A stretch of DNA of 64,000 bases from Rana temporaria (Eukaryota; Chordata; Amphibia; Anura; Ranidae), in NCBI RefSeq assembly GCF_905171775.1, contig NC_053492.1, forward strand, positions 297,196,599-297,260,598, read 5' to 3'. Shown piece after piece: positions 1-10,790 of this stretch. Below the pieces are notes generated by a model. The model was not told the origin of the DNA. It was given only the letters and a program-made list of their open reading frames with translations, and ran no database searches. Position numbers and translations under genes: made by a program. How positions within the stretch are numbered: position 1 is the first letter of the stretch; each line of letters begins with the position of its first letter.

Positions 1-117
1 ATGTCCCCTATTTTGTAGGTGCTATAACTTTTGCGCAAACCAGTCACTATACGCTTATTGCGATTTTTTTTTTTACCAAAAATACGTAGAAGAATACTTA
101 TCGGCCTAAACTGAGAA
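1..117. repeat. Left piece of the palindromic MITE split by DIRS copy 1
   Basis: This stretch matches bases near 51985-52110 of the undisturbed family member (tattttgtaRRYGCTATAAC, TTGCGCAAACC, ACGCTTATTGCGA, CGGCCTAAACTGAG). Its 5' half lies beyond the left edge. The matching 3' half resumes at about 6208, after the DIRS element. Confidence 0.85.
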
Positions 118-166
118 AAAAAAAGAGATTTTAATACAGCTTACCTGTAAAATCTTTTTCTTGGAG

Positions 167-304
167 TACATCACGGGACACAGAGCGGCATTCATTACTA
201 TATGGGTTATATGGAGTACCTTCAGGTGATGGACACTGGCAATCTCAAACAGGAAATGCCCCTCCCTATATAACCCCCTCCCATAGGAGGAGTACCTCAG
301 TTTT
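167..304. repeat. DIRS copy 1 inverted terminal repeat, left
   Basis: About 138 bp, the reverse complement of 6057-6195 with very few differences. It begins TACATCACGGGACACAGAGC and ends near GAGTACCTCAG. The outer extension (118-166) is not shared with the right end but is copied in the internal complementary region. Confidence 0.93.
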
Positions 305-352
305 GTAGCAAGCAGTATGCCTCCCAAAATGGTCCCCAAAAGAGGGGTGGGA

Positions 353-469
353 GCTCTGTGTCCCGTGATGTACTCCAAGAAAAAGATTTTACAGGTAAGC
401 TGTATTAAAAATCTCTTTTTCTTTATCGTTACATCACGGGACACAGAGCGGCATTCATTACTATATGGG
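353..469. repeat. DIRS internal complementary region
   Basis: The first half is complementary to the left terminal extension (GTACTCCAAGAAAAAGATTT). The second half matches the complement of the right end (CTTTATCGTTACATCACGGG). The two meet around 408-418, reproducing the junction of a circularised element. In DIRS replication models this region templates end completion and circle formation. Confidence 0.92.
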
Positions 470-635
470 ATGTCCCAAAGCAATGCTTACAATGAGGGGA
501 GGGAGAACATCTCCAAGACAAAGGGATTTAATTTAGAGATATACTCAAATCATAATAAATCCAACTTAGTTGAGAAAAATAATCTTAAATTTTAAATTTA
601 ACTCAAAAAAGGGGAGCCCCCGGAATCCGAGGGTC

Positions 636-1805
636 TCAAAATGCAGCCTGCAGCACTGCCTGCCCAAAGGCTGTATCAGTATTCCTTCTTACGTCCAACT
701 GGTAGAATTTTGTAAACGTGTGGACAGAAGACCAGGTTGCCGCCTTGCAAACTTGAGCCATAGAGATCTGGTGGTGTGCTGCCCAGGAGGCGCCCATGGC
801 CCTAGTAGAATGAGCCTTTAATGATACTGGAGGAGGCAACCCTTTCAAGCCGTAGGCCTGAGTGATTAATTGCTTAATCCACCTAGAGATGGTGGACTTT
901 GCAGCTGCCTGCCCCTTCTTGGGCCCATCCGGTAAAATGAACAACACATCCGTTTTCCGGATCTTCTCTGTAGCTTTAAGATAGGCCTTCATGGCCCTGA
1001 CAATATCCAAGGTATGCAGCAACCCTTCCTTTCTGGAAGTAGGTTTAGGGAAGAAGGATGGCAATACCAAATCCTGGTTCAGATGAAAACTGGATATAAC
1101 CTTCGGTAGGAAGGAAGGATGAGGACGGAGAACGACCTTGTCCTTATGAAAAATAAGATATGGTTCCTTACAGGATAAGGCCGCCAGTTCCGAAACTCTT
1201 CTTGCGGAAACTATGGCGACCAAAAATACTAACTTCCTTGTCAGTAAAACCAAAGGAATTTCAGCCAACGGCTCAAACGGTTGTTTCTGTAAACTTGACA
1301 GAACAAGATTTAAATCCCACGGACAAAGCGGGGATTTAACTGGAGGATTAATACGTAAGACCCCTTGAAGGAAGGTCTTAACCAGCGAGTGGGTGGCCAG
1401 CGGCCGCTGAAACCACACTGACAGAGCTGAAATCTGTCCTTTGATTGTGCTTAATGCCAATCCCTTATCCACTCCTAGCTGGAGAAAACTTAAAACTCTA
1501 TCGATGGTAAACTTGCGAGAAAGCCATAGCTTGGACTCACACCAGCCTACATAGGCCTTCCAGACCCTGTAATAAATCACCCTAGAGACCGGTTTCCTGG
1601 CTCTGATTAGGGTAGAGATTACCTTCTGAGACAGACCTCTACCCCTGAGAATCAGGGATTCAGCTTCCAGGCCGTCAAATTTAGATGCCGTAAGGCAGGG
1701 TGGAGGATCGGACCTTGCGATAGCAGGTCTGGCCGTAGAGGAAGAGTCCAAGGGTCTCCCACTACCATCCTTAGGATTAGTGAGTACCATGCCCGTCTGG
1801 GCCAT
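636..1805 (-). CDS. DIRS copy 1 tyrosine recombinase
   Basis: A 389-residue protein from the ATG at 1803-1805. The frame is open upstream to 2666, but that part overlaps RT-RNase H in another frame and looks like shadow sequence. An N-terminal SAM-like core-binding part (YYRVWKAYVGWCES, FLQLGVDKGLALSTIKGQIS) is followed by the catalytic domain: Arg in VSARRVSELAAL, then HSTR at about residues 332-335, and the nucleophile Tyr at about 368 in FTKFYQLDV. The full R-H-R-Y set appears present. It is presumed to integrate circular DNA copies without target-site duplication. The internal complementary region follows at once. Confidence 0.9.
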   Translation of the reverse strand: MAQTGMVLTNPKDGSGRPLDSSSTARPAIARSDPPPCLTASKFDGLEAESLILRGRGLSQKVISTLIRARKPVSRVIYYRVWKAYVGWCESKLWLSRKFTIDRVLSFLQLGVDKGLALSTIKGQISALSVWFQRPLATHSLVKTFLQGVLRINPPVKSPLCPWDLNLVLSSLQKQPFEPLAEIPLVLLTRKLVFLVAIVSARRVSELAALSCKEPYLIFHKDKVVLRPHPSFLPKVISSFHLNQDLVLPSFFPKPTSRKEGLLHTLDIVRAMKAYLKATEKIRKTDVLFILPDGPKKGQAAAKSTISRWIKQLITQAYGLKGLPPPVSLKAHSTRAMGASWAAHHQISMAQVCKAATWSSVHTFTKFYQLDVRRNTDTAFGQAVLQAAF

Positions 1806-3448
1806 GCTGGAGCTACCAGGATGACTGGTATGTGCTCCACCCTGATCCTGCGCAGCAGGCGGGGTAGTAACTGGAGCGGGGGAAACGCATAAAGAAGTTT
1901 GAACTGATGCCAAGGGCAAACCAGCGCATCGGTTCCGCAGGCCATCGGATCCCTTGAGCGGGATATGAACCTGTCTAGCTTCTTGTTGAGTCTCGATGCC
2001 ATGATATCCACGTCCGGCACTCCCCATCTTTGGCAGAGTGCTTGAAAGATTTGTGGATGCAGAGACCATTCCCCCGGCAATAGAGTCTGGCGGCTTAAGA
2101 AGTCCGCCTGAAAGTTGTCCACTCCGGGAATAAATATTGCCGATATGCAGGGCACATGAGCCTCTGCCCATAGGAGAATCAAGCTCACCTCTCTCTGAGC
2201 GGCTTGACTCCTGGTTCCCCCTTGGTGATTTATGTATGCCACGGCCGTGGCATTGTCTGATTGAATTCTCACCGGGAACCCCTGCAATTTTGACGTCCAA
2301 GCCCTGAGGGCTAGTCGAGCAGCTCTGAGCTCCAAGATGTTGATGGGCAACTGCTTCTCTGGCTTTGCCCAAGTACCTTGGCGAGTGCAACCATCCAAAA
2401 TTGCTCCCCAGCCCGTCAGGCTGGCGTCTGTGGTCACTATCTTCCAAGCCACTGGGCTGAAAGACTTCCCCTTCAGTAGATTCTGAGGGTCTAACCACCA
2501 ACACAGACTTTGTCGGACTCTTGATGAGAGCGGCAACGGGATATCCAAGGCCTGTGGCCTCCTGCTCCATGCTGACAGGATGGCTGCCTGCAGGATGCGA
2601 GTGTGGCTCTGGGCGTATGGTACCGCCTCGAATGTGGCCACCATCTTGCCTAGTAACCTCATACATAGGCGAATAGTCGGTTCTTTCTTGCTTAGAACCA
2701 GTAGGATTAATTCCTTGATGGCTTTGACCTTCATCAGAGGTAGAAACACCCTTTGTTGTTCCGTGTCTAATCTCATGCCGAGATATTCCAACTGCCTTGT
2801 GGGCTGGAAAGCTGACTTTTCTCGATTTAGGACCCAGCCGAACCTCTCGAGGTATGGGACCGTGAGGGCCACTGCTCGCTCCAAGCCAGGAGACGAGTGA
2901 TCTATGACTAGGAGGTCGTCCAGGTATGCTAGGATCGTGACCCCTTGGATCCTTAGCTTGGCTAGGATTGGAGCTAGGACCTTCGTGAACACCCGGGGGG
3001 CCGTAGCCAACCCGAAGGGAAGCGCCACGAATTGGAAATGACGCGAAGCCACCATAAAGCGTAGATATCTTTGATGTGGCTGATAAATTGGAACATGAAG
3101 GTAGGCATCCTTTATGTCTATGGACGCCATGAAGTCATCCTTTTGGAGTGTGGCAGCTGCTGACCGCACGGATTCCATCCGAAATGAGCGGACTTTTAGG
3201 TATGCATTTACCATCTTTAGGTCCAAAATTGGCCTGACATCTCCATTGGACTTTGGGATGATGAATAGGTTGGAGTAGAAACCCAGCCCCTGTTCCAGGA
3301 CTGGTACCTCCACTATTACTTCCTGGGAAAGTAGATGATTTAATGCCGACATTAATGCGGCTCCCTTCACCGGATCGTTTGGAATCCTCGACTCCTGGAA
3401 ATGAGGAGGAGGAAACCTTAGGAAATCTAATTTGTAGCCCGTGGCCAC
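1652..3448 (-). CDS. DIRS copy 1 reverse transcriptase-RNase H, with methyltransferase-like tail
   Basis: An intact frame of 598 residues. The RT palm spans about residues 60-230, with DIKDAYLHVPI (first Asp, about 111-114), LPFGLATAPRVF and the catalytic YLDD box at about 175-178. RNase H has TTDASLTGWG (Asp341), NILELRA (Glu373) and QSDNATAVAYI (Asp398), followed by PGVDNFQADFLSR. Beyond it, VPDVDIMASRLNKK to YAFPPLQLL and LVAPAWPRRAW resemble the Dam-like segment described in DIRS elements. That assignment is from family knowledge and is less certain. The 3' end overlaps the recombinase frame, which is usual for DIRS. The true N-terminus may lie upstream of the ATG chosen. No disabling change is visible. 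Confidence 0.92.
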   Translation of the reverse strand: MATGYKLDFLRFPPPHFQESRIPNDPVKGAALMSALNHLLSQEVIVEVPVLEQGLGFYSNLFIIPKSNGDVRPILDLKMVNAYLKVRSFRMESVRSAAATLQKDDFMASIDIKDAYLHVPIYQPHQRYLRFMVASRHFQFVALPFGLATAPRVFTKVLAPILAKLRIQGVTILAYLDDLLVIDHSSPGLERAVALTVPYLERFGWVLNREKSAFQPTRQLEYLGMRLDTEQQRVFLPLMKVKAIKELILLVLSKKEPTIRLCMRLLGKMVATFEAVPYAQSHTRILQAAILSAWSRRPQALDIPLPLSSRVRQSLCWWLDPQNLLKGKSFSPVAWKIVTTDASLTGWGAILDGCTRQGTWAKPEKQLPINILELRAARLALRAWTSKLQGFPVRIQSDNATAVAYINHQGGTRSQAAQREVSLILLWAEAHVPCISAIFIPGVDNFQADFLSRQTLLPGEWSLHPQIFQALCQRWGVPDVDIMASRLNKKLDRFISRSRDPMACGTDALVCPWHQFKLLYAFPPLQLLPRLLRRIRVEHIPVILVAPAWPRRAWYSLILRMVVGDPWTLPLRPDLLSQGPILHPALRHLNLTAWKLNP

Positions 3449-3541
3449 GGAAGACCGTACCCACTTGTCGGGAATGCTGGCTTCCCAAACCTCTGAAAAG
3501 AGACGCAGCTTTCCCCCACCTTCGTGGGTGGGGGCGCCCCT

Positions 3542-4864
3542 TCATAAGGTCGGCTTGGGGGCTGGTTTTGCTGGTTTGCGAAGCCACTGCTTTCTGCCTC
3601 TAGCAGCCTGTCCCTGCGACTTGCTGTTGAAGCTGAAGTTTGCTTTCGCAGGAGGCCGTCGATACTGTTTGGCATTAGAGGGCCCCTGCCCAGGGGAGTA
3701 CTGTCGTTTAAACGCAGGCCCCTGAAACTTCTTTTTAGTTGGCAAAAGAGTACTCTTGCCACTTGAAATGGTCTGAATGTATTTATCTAGGTCTTCTCCG
3801 AAGAGTCGTCCTCAATGGAAGGGGAACCCTACCAGGAGCTTCTTGCATGGGGGCTCGGCCTCCCAGCTTTTTAACCATAAGAGTCTTCTCATATGGATAA
3901 GGGATAACGATAAACGTGACGCTTGCTGGATAGAATCCTTAATTGCGTCTACCGTAAAACATATGGCCCTAGGGACATCCGAAAATTCTTCTGCCTGCTG
4001 GGCAGGAATAAGTTTAAGCATCTGCTTAATTTGATCCGATAATGCTTGAGCAACCCCAATCGCAGCCACAGCTGGCTGCACTACTGCCCCTGCAGTAGTG
4101 AAGGAGTTCTTAAGTAGTGCTTCCAAGCGTTTATCAACTGGATCCTTGAACACCTGTATGTTTTCTACAGGGCATGTTAACGATTTGTTAACACATGAGA
4201 TGGCTGCGTCCACTGCAGGAGTAGCCCATCTCTTGGAAAATTTATGTTCCATAGGATATAGGGCAGAGAATCTTTTAGGTGGTAAAAAGATCTTATCTGG
4301 CTTGCTCCAATCTTGGAACAAAACTCCCTCTAGCAGAGGATGGATCGGAAACACTGCATTGCTTTGAGGCGCCCTTAGTGAGCCCAAAGCTGAAACCGTC
4401 GATACTTGGAGATCTGGTACTGGCAAGTTGAATGCACTATGGACCAAGTCCGTTAAGGCTTGAATCCACCAGCTCTCCCCTTGGGAGACTGCTCCAGACT
4501 CCTCTGTATCCGGATCTTCGATCCCCGAACCTACTTGGTCCTTGTCCAAGAGGTCGTCCAATTCCCCTGAGGAAAGGACCTCCTCTTCCGAGGGTCCACG
4601 CTCGGGCGACGGAGATCTAATCCGTTTACTGCCCCGCATAGCTGTGGCTATCATTTTTCCCATTCTTTTCTCCATCTCTTTTAAAGAGGTGAGTAATACC
4701 TCGTCCGTGACCATCTTAGGGTTGGACTGACCCGCGCCAGCTCCAGCCCCAGATCCCGATGGCCCCAAGGCTCCCTCTGGGGAAAGCAGCGGCATAACCT
4801 TGTCTGAGACCTCAGACTCTCTGGGAGAATCCCCACCTCTTGTACCCTCTGACCCGGATGCCAT
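3542..4864 (-). pseudogene. DIRS copy 1 Gag-like ORF1 with one internal stop
   Basis: The reading frame starts at MASGSEGTRGGD (the ATG at 4862-4864 is preferred over an upstream in-frame ATG at 4933 because the sequence before it is non-coding in character). It runs to an in-frame TGA at 3809-3811, then continues in the same frame to 3542. The first part is acidic and Ser/Glu-rich, with KRIRSPSPERGPSEEE. A conserved helical core follows (KDPVDKRLEALLKNSF, WLKSWEAEPPCKKLLVGFPF). The part after the stop is basic (KKKFQGPAFKRQY) and ends in a Pro/Lys-rich tail. It is the expected particle-forming, nucleic-acid-binding protein. The single stop probably inactivates this copy. Confidence 0.8.
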
Positions 4865-4933
4865 GGTACAATACCGAGGTACACCTGCTAGCTTATTGGT
4901 ACTTGGAACTATAATAGTTAATTGTCCAAACAC

Positions 4934-6056
4934 CTGTTTGGGGGATAAAAAATGCCTCCTCTCCCCTAGATGACTTTTTTTTTTTTTTTCAATCTTTCTT
5001 TTTTTTTTTTTTTTTTCTTTTTTTTTTCAAATCCAGGAAAGAAAAAGCATTCTGTCCCCCTGAGTAGTATTGCCAAGGAAAAACTATTGAGATGGAAAAG
5101 AACAGCCTATTTCTAGGCTTGAAAACAGTCTTCTGAAGACTGTAATATCCTTTCTGGCCACTGTGTGTCCTCGGCGCCCCGTGCTGCCGCTCTGGTCTTT
5201 TCCTCCTCAGTTCCAATGTTAGAATGAGCTGTTGGAACGAAAAAGGAAGGGCCGCCCCTTCCTTAAGCAACTGACCCGCCCTTCCCCCCTCAGCTAAACG
5301 GCGCGAATTGCGCCTATAACACGGGGACGCGCGCGCGCCCGCCGACAGGGGGGGGGGGGGTTGGGGGGAAGGGAGCCTCTCTGCTCCAATCTTGGAACCA
5401 CGAGGAGGTCAGCGTTTTGCCTGCTTTGCAGGCTCTGAGGAGGAAGAACCGATGGAGCATCGCCTGGAGGCTTGCAGGTAAGCACAGCTCTCTGACACAC
5501 ACACACACATTATATCACACAGGCCCCACTCAATGCTTTTCCAACACTACCCGGGAGGTCACTTCTTATGGGGAATAATACACATAGAGCCATCCTATCA
5601 TTAAGATATGTGACTAGTTTGCCAGATGCAGCGCATAACTTTAGGCATGTCCCCTGTGACCCCCCAGAAAAAACCTGCTAAGAACCAAGTTCCGCAAGTT
5701 TTCCCCTCACTTACCTGCTCCATGCCGCAGGACTTTGCCAAGCAAGAGGCCCAATCTTCCCCCATCTCCGTGGGGATGTCTAGACCTTCAGGCCCTGGGT
5801 TACTATGAAGTATCCACTGTCCTGGGCCCATATAGCACTCTGGCAACAGAAACATTAGGCCCCCAAAGGTTTCTAAGTTCTGGGCCCAGGGTCCAGCTCT
5901 CTAAAAAGAAAAGCATTATGGGCTATACCCCAAGGGTTTGGGGTCCGGTTACTGACCACTTTAGCGCTGAGGCCTTTGGACAGAACCGGTTAGCTCACCT
6001 AATCCCAAGGATGCGGAGGCAAGCTAAACCATGACCAACACCTAAGACACTGGCGT
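4934..6056 (-). other. DIRS copy 1 leader region upstream of ORF1
   Basis: Contains homopolymer-rich T runs (4976-5028), a G12 run near 5347-5360, an ACAC microsatellite near 5496-5508 and no convincing ORF. It is the non-coding 5' part of the DIRS element. The decayed copy at 23.3-25.7 kb shares pieces of it (for example the tail near 25330-25400). Confidence 0.7.
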
Positions 6057-6195
6057 AAAAACTGAGGTACTCCTCCTATGGGAGGGGGTTATATAGGGAG
6101 GGGCATTTCCTGTTTGAGATTGCCAGTGTCCATCACCTGAAGGTACTCCATATAACCCATATAGTAATGAATGCCGCTCTGTGTCCCGTGATGTA
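6057..6195. repeat. DIRS copy 1 inverted terminal repeat, right
   Basis: Reverse complement of 167-304. The short outer extension (6196-6207, ACGATAAAGAAA) differs from the left extension and is represented in the internal complementary region. This is the 5' end relative to the coding strand, so the promoter of the element is expected here. Confidence 0.92.
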
Positions 6196-6207
6196 ACGAT
6201 AAAGAAA

Positions 6208-6451
6208 TATATATATTTTTTTTCAAAATGGTTGCTCTTTTTTTTGTTTATAGCACAAAAAAGAAAAATCGCAGAGGTGATCAAATACCACCAAAAGAAA
6301 GCTCTATTTGTGGGAAAAAAAAGGACGCCAATTTTGTTTGGGAGTCAAGTCGAACGACCGCGCAATTGTCAGTTAAAGCGATGCAGTGCCGGAAGCTGAA
6401 ATTTCGACTGGGCAGGAAGGGGGTATTTTTGCCCAGTAAGCAAGTGGTTAA
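6208..6451. repeat. Right piece of the MITE split by DIRS copy 1
   Basis: Matches 52150-52396 (GCAGAGGTGATCAAATACCA, AAGCTCTATTTGTGGG, GGACGCCAATTTTGTTTGGG) and ends in the family terminus CAAGTGGTTAA. Confidence 0.9.
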
Positions 6452-6794
6452 GAAAACAATTAAAAATAATCCAAGCATAACAGCAGAATATAAATCTTTC
6501 TTGTTCACATGAAAATAAAACAGCCAAACTCCACGTAGGCCGTTTTTGGACATGTAGCCCATGTACCCTTTTTTTTGTTGCCTGTGTGCTCTAAATTTTT
6601 TTTCTCAAGGTAAACCATTAACAATGATATATTATGAGGAACGCAGCAATGTATCATAGTTCACCTTTGATATGAATGTTTGGCTTGGTCCACATGACTA
6701 CAAAGAACTGAAAGCATTATGCTTACTAACTGGACCAGGCAGCTTCTCCACTATCCATTATTAATGACCTGTTAAAGAAAAATAGTCTCAGTAC

Positions 6795-7072
6795 CTTGTA
6801 CAGTTTCTTTTGTAACAGGACTTGGGCTGCGAAGCCTTTCCTCCTTGCTTTGCTCTACATCTGCTGGTAAAGAATTCTTAGGCTCTGTGTTTTCCTTAGC
6901 TGTGACCTCAGCTTGTTTGGCTTCAGTCTTTTTTTTGCTTTCCTTTTTTATTGGTCGGACATTTCCAGGTGATGGTGGACGCTGAGGGGTAGTTACCGCT
7001 TTGGAACTGTTAGAAAGAGATGGTGCTGGCTTAGATGCACTAGATAAAATGACTGATGACTTCTGTTGATGT
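6795..7072 (-). CDS. map7: MAP7 exon: Pro/Ser-rich linker with RPPSPGN motif
   Basis: This 278-nt exon lies between acceptor TGATTTCAG and donor GTACTG. It begins with the last base of a Gly codon and ends with one base of the next. It encodes 92 codons: a Ser/Ala/Pro linker, the conserved TPQRPPSPGNVRPIKKE motif, then a Lys/Glu-rich, probably disordered stretch. This is the last MAP7 exon in the window. The following intron contains DIRS copy 1. The kinesin-binding coiled coil should be encoded beyond the left edge. Confidence 0.93.
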
Positions 7073-7376
7073 CTGAAATCAGAAAAATGGAAAACATTGA
7101 TATTCTAATATTTCTTTAAAACCAACACAAATCCGTCCAAATTGTAGCTTTTATCCCTGCAGGGGTATGCTCACCAGTAGCCACCACTGACTGACAAATA
7201 ATTGCTCATGTTCCATGGGAGTGCTTGTGCTAGTTATACACAAACACCCTAATGTAGCCATCATCTTTTTTTCAGATTTGGGAAACAAGATAAAAGTACC
7301 TGGACACACTGATCATCTCACTTGCTATTAATCACTGTAATGGAAAATAATGGCATAACATGAACAATCACATCAA

Positions 7377-8272
7377 TAGGGCTGCAACTAACGATTATTT
7401 TCATAATCGATTAGTTGCCCGATTATTGTTTCGATTAATCAGATAATGGCCTTAAAAAATAAAAAATAAATTGCATTTTTAAAACATTTTGGGACAATTT
7501 GTTGTTGGGCAGATTACAAAAACACAAATTGCCGCAAAAACACATTACATGCTTTTCTGTAGCTTCACCATTGAAGTATATTGAACAAAAAATAAATAAA
7601 AATAGCACTGTTTTGCGTTAAAAAGTCCTTGCCCTTTCCAAATACGCATCAGCTGAAAAAAAAAATCATGGATGTGAACGTGTCCCATAGGAAAACATGT
7701 AAATGAACTGTAATGTGTTTCTGCAAAAAGCACCAAAAAAACAGAGGTGTGACCCAGGCCTGAGATGTTTAGTAACCTAATAAGTACAAAAAGAGCAAAT
7801 AATCGCTACTGTAAGGCCTTGTACACACGACCGAACATGTCCGCTGAAACTGGTCCGTCGGACCAGTTTCCGCGGACATGTCTGACCGTGTGTAGGGCCT
7901 AGCGGACAGTTTTCCGGCCTAGCGGACAGGTTTCCAGTGGACAAAAGTTTCTTAGCATGCCAAGAAACTTGTCTGCTGGAAGCCTGTCCGTCGGACATGT
8001 CCGATGGTTAGTACGACTCATCGGACATGTCCGCTGGCCCGAAATCCCGCGCATGTGTCAAATTGATTCGACGCATGCGTGGAAGCATTGACCTTTCGTG
8101 TCAGAGAACGTCGGTGTCGTCTACGTCACCGCGTTCTCTGTCCGCGGGGATTTTGGTCTGATGGTGAGTACACACATCAGACCAAAACCTCCCAGCAGAC
8201 ATGTCCGATGATTAATCCATTATGAAAATTGTAATCGATTATGAAATTAATCGATTAGTTGTTTCGGCTCTA
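7377..8272. mobile_element. Non-autonomous hAT element with 8-bp duplication
   Basis: Begins TAGGGCTGCAACTAACGA and ends GTTTCGGCTCTA (inverted), rich in ATCGATTA motifs. It is flanked by a perfect direct repeat CACATCAA (7369-7376 and 8273-8280). The interior holds another palindromic repeat (7811-8215). A stretch (7500-7770) is also found in the MITE at 20291-20657. No transposase frame. Confidence 0.85.
7811..8215. repeat. Palindromic repeat nested in the hAT element
   Basis: Starts near CTTGTACACACGACCGAACA and ends near GTACACACATCAGACC, with many ACATGTCCG words in both orientations. It is related in style to the GTACACACGATCG repeats at 28497-29077 and 33652-34152. Confidence 0.6.
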
Positions 8273-8280
8273 CACATCAA

Positions 8281-9835
8281 GCATATGTACAAGCTTGTAC
8301 CTATGGAGAGGGTAGGGTGTGCACCCTACACAGACATGACCTCTCTTGGGGTAAAGCAACAGCAATGTGCTGAAAAAAAAAATCAAACTTGGCTGATCGA
8401 CTTGGGCTTGGTGTGTCTGCAATTGTCCAGTAGGACTGGTAGACATGCAACCATAAAAGGACTGACAGGGATAACAGTCTGGATAATTACCAATTGAAAC
8501 AATGACCGTGGTCACCCAAGGGTACTTGCCTTACATCTGCAACACAGGTACTATACAAGAGATATCTGATATTTATGGGAAGAAGTAAAATACCGACTAT
8601 GAAGCCAATGAGGGGAAAGTTAAAGTGCTTTTCAAGTAAAACTCTGAACTCATTTTACTCATTTATGAAGCAGGATTGTTCAGTGACATACACCACTTCT
8701 CTCATTAACTAGGCTATCCCGAGACCTGCCGTTTGTTCTACAGATTAAATAAAATGAAAAAGGTATCTATGGCAGTACCACCCCTAACAATTGGCATGTC
8801 TTAGCATTGCTACTTTTATATAAGAGCTCTGGATTACACACAATCTATGACTGCAAAGGGAAGTATGCCATTGTCTTGTGCATTCTAGCTGCCTGGCTAT
8901 GATGCTGATAAAGTGACTTCCATACATTCACTGAACCGCACATTTGTTCCAGGTCAGTGATTCAGAACACACTAGAGGTCTACATCCTTCTTTCCACACA
9001 AGGTACTTCTAAGGAGCCTGTAGATAAAGGGGAGCAGGCTGGGTGTGCTGCCATGATCCGAATACCCCTTTGGCATCTGTGAGACAAGAGTGTTCTATAA
9101 AACAGGAAAGTTTGGCTTGGCACTCCTAATGGAGAGGGGAGTGATAACAATTAGGACACGTTTTACCCCAAGTTGAATTTGTTCGTAATTTGGAACAGCT
9201 ACATTTTTTAAGTGTAGCTCTAGCCCAAAAATGTATTTTTAAGCTGGTTGGATGGCATAGGGAAGGGTTATCACCCCCGTAACATTTGTTTTGCCGTCTG
9301 TGCCTCTGTTCAGAAGATTTCACCTGACTTTCTGTCCCAAGGATTGGATTTTGAAAATTTTGGGTTATTAGGGAAACAAGGATTGGTGATAAAGCATCAG
9401 CGGAGACACCTTTTTCCCATATTAACTCTTACAGGAGTGAATTTCCCTTCCATGGGGTAGATTTTCTCTCACTACCTGTTGTCTCCCACCGTTTGTAAGT
9501 AGGAGTCGTTTGTAAGGCAGGTGTTTGTAAGTAGGGGGCCGCCTGTAAACACCTATTAGAGACAAAAATGGTGCTCTTGGGCTAAAGAAACAGCTCTTCT
9601 CCTGCCTTTTAAAAGCACCATTCTAAGTGCAGTTACAAGCAGTTCCCTTGTCAACATAGCAGACTGGCTATATACATAACACTAGTTTGCCAAGCACACT
9701 GATGCCTGCAATACAGGTACTATATTGAACAATTTTTGGTAGAGGCTAGACAGATAAGTCACAATTAGAATCTGCAGTGGACCTGGAGCTACTGATCACA
9801 GCTAAGATATTGTATTATCCTCTTCTAAACTAGGC
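8281..9835. other. Intron sequence without a recognised gene
   Basis: Only short ORFs, none with recognisable similarity. Around 9470-9560 there are short reiterations of a GTTTGTAAGTAGG word. No structural RNA recognised. Confidence 0.5.
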
Positions 9836-10790
9836 AAAGTTCCAGGCCCTGACAGTCTACCCCTCAATTACTACAAATAATTTCAACAGGTTCCCCCCCC
9901 CTGTATTTTCCCATACCCAAAGGTCACCCACTCCCTCGGGATACATTATGGGCTCACCTTGCAGTTCTTCCAAAACCAAAGATTATACACTATGTGGCAA
10001 CTATCGTCCCATAGCTCTTCTTAACTCGGACCTCAATTTATTCTCAAAAATTCTTGCTAATAGAATCTTCCCTTTTATTTCTCTTTTCATCCATGCTGAT
10101 CAGGTGGGGTTTGTCCCCCAACAAGAAGCGCGGGACAATATCACAAAGGCAATTGATCTGATTCACACTGCCCGATCAGGGGCCCAGTCCCATTCTTCTA
10201 TCCACTGTGGCAGAGAATGCCTTCAATTGAGTGAACTGGTAGTTGCTGTATGCCCCCATGTCGTGTGTTGGCCTGGGTCCCCACATGTTGGCATGGATCT
10301 TTGCCCTCTACTCCTGCCCTACAGCTACTGTCTGGGTGAACAAAATCCCTTCTTCCTTTTCCCTTATCCAATGATACTAGACAGGACTACCCCTTATCCC
10401 CCCTGATTTTTATTTTGACCCTTGAGCCCCTTCTCTGTAAGGTTAGAACGGAGCAGTCCATCAAGGGACTCCAGCTCTCGTCTACTGAATACAAGATCGC
10501 TGCTTACGCAGACAATATTCTTTTCTTTATTATGAATCCAGAGTCCTCCCTTCATACTCTATTCCAAGTGTTTGCCCAATCCAGGAAGATCTCCAACTTT
10601 TCAATAAATTATTGGAAATCTGAAGCCTTGAACATTTCACTCCCATCAGGCGGTCATGCTATTCTACAATGTTTGTTCCCTTTCCAATGGTTCTCCTCCA
10701 CCTTAAGATGTCTGGGTATGATTTTGAACCTGCTCGTCACAATTTCAATTTTTTTTTATTTAAAAAAAAAATCTGTAGTGTAGTTTAGTA
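9836..10790 (+). pseudogene. 5'-truncated L1 reverse-transcriptase relic
   Basis: Fragments in shifting plus-strand frames match the L1 ORF2 at 62700-63620: GPDSLPLNYYK, then CGNYRPIALLNSDLNLFSKI, QVGFVPQQEARDN, LEPLLCK and KIAAYADNILFF. The catalytic box reads YADN instead of YADD and the middle contains frameshifts and deletions, so it is dead. It lies antisense to MAP7. Confidence 0.85.

Larger units (their letters stand above)
118..6207 (-). mobile_element. DIRS-type tyrosine-recombinase retrotransposon, copy 1, nearly intact
   Basis: The element has inverted termini (167-304 and 6057-6195), distinct terminal extensions on each side, and an internal complementary region (353-469) that contains the complement of both extensions joined head to tail. 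That is the diagnostic DIRS layout. On the minus strand the order is Gag, RT-RNase H, tyrosine recombinase, internal complementary region. There is no integrase, and I see no target-site duplication, as expected for DIRS. The element splits a MITE: sequence matching 1-117 and 6208-6451 is contiguous in the copy at 51384-52396. It lies in a MAP7 intron in the sense orientation. End positions are accurate to a few bases because both edges are A-rich. Confidence 0.93.

Noticed and set aside
106..595. ORFs of 92-125 codons at the left edge
   Set aside because: They lie in the DIRS terminal and internal complementary repeats and mirror each other because of the inverted sequence.
1806..2666. N-terminal extension of the DIRS recombinase frame
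   Set aside because: It overlaps the RNase H coding region in another frame and has no recombinase-like content, so it is a shadow frame.
3427..3762. Three overlapping minus-strand frames of 67-150 codons
   Set aside because: Only the frame ending at 3542 continues Gag. The others are out of frame with both Gag and RT.
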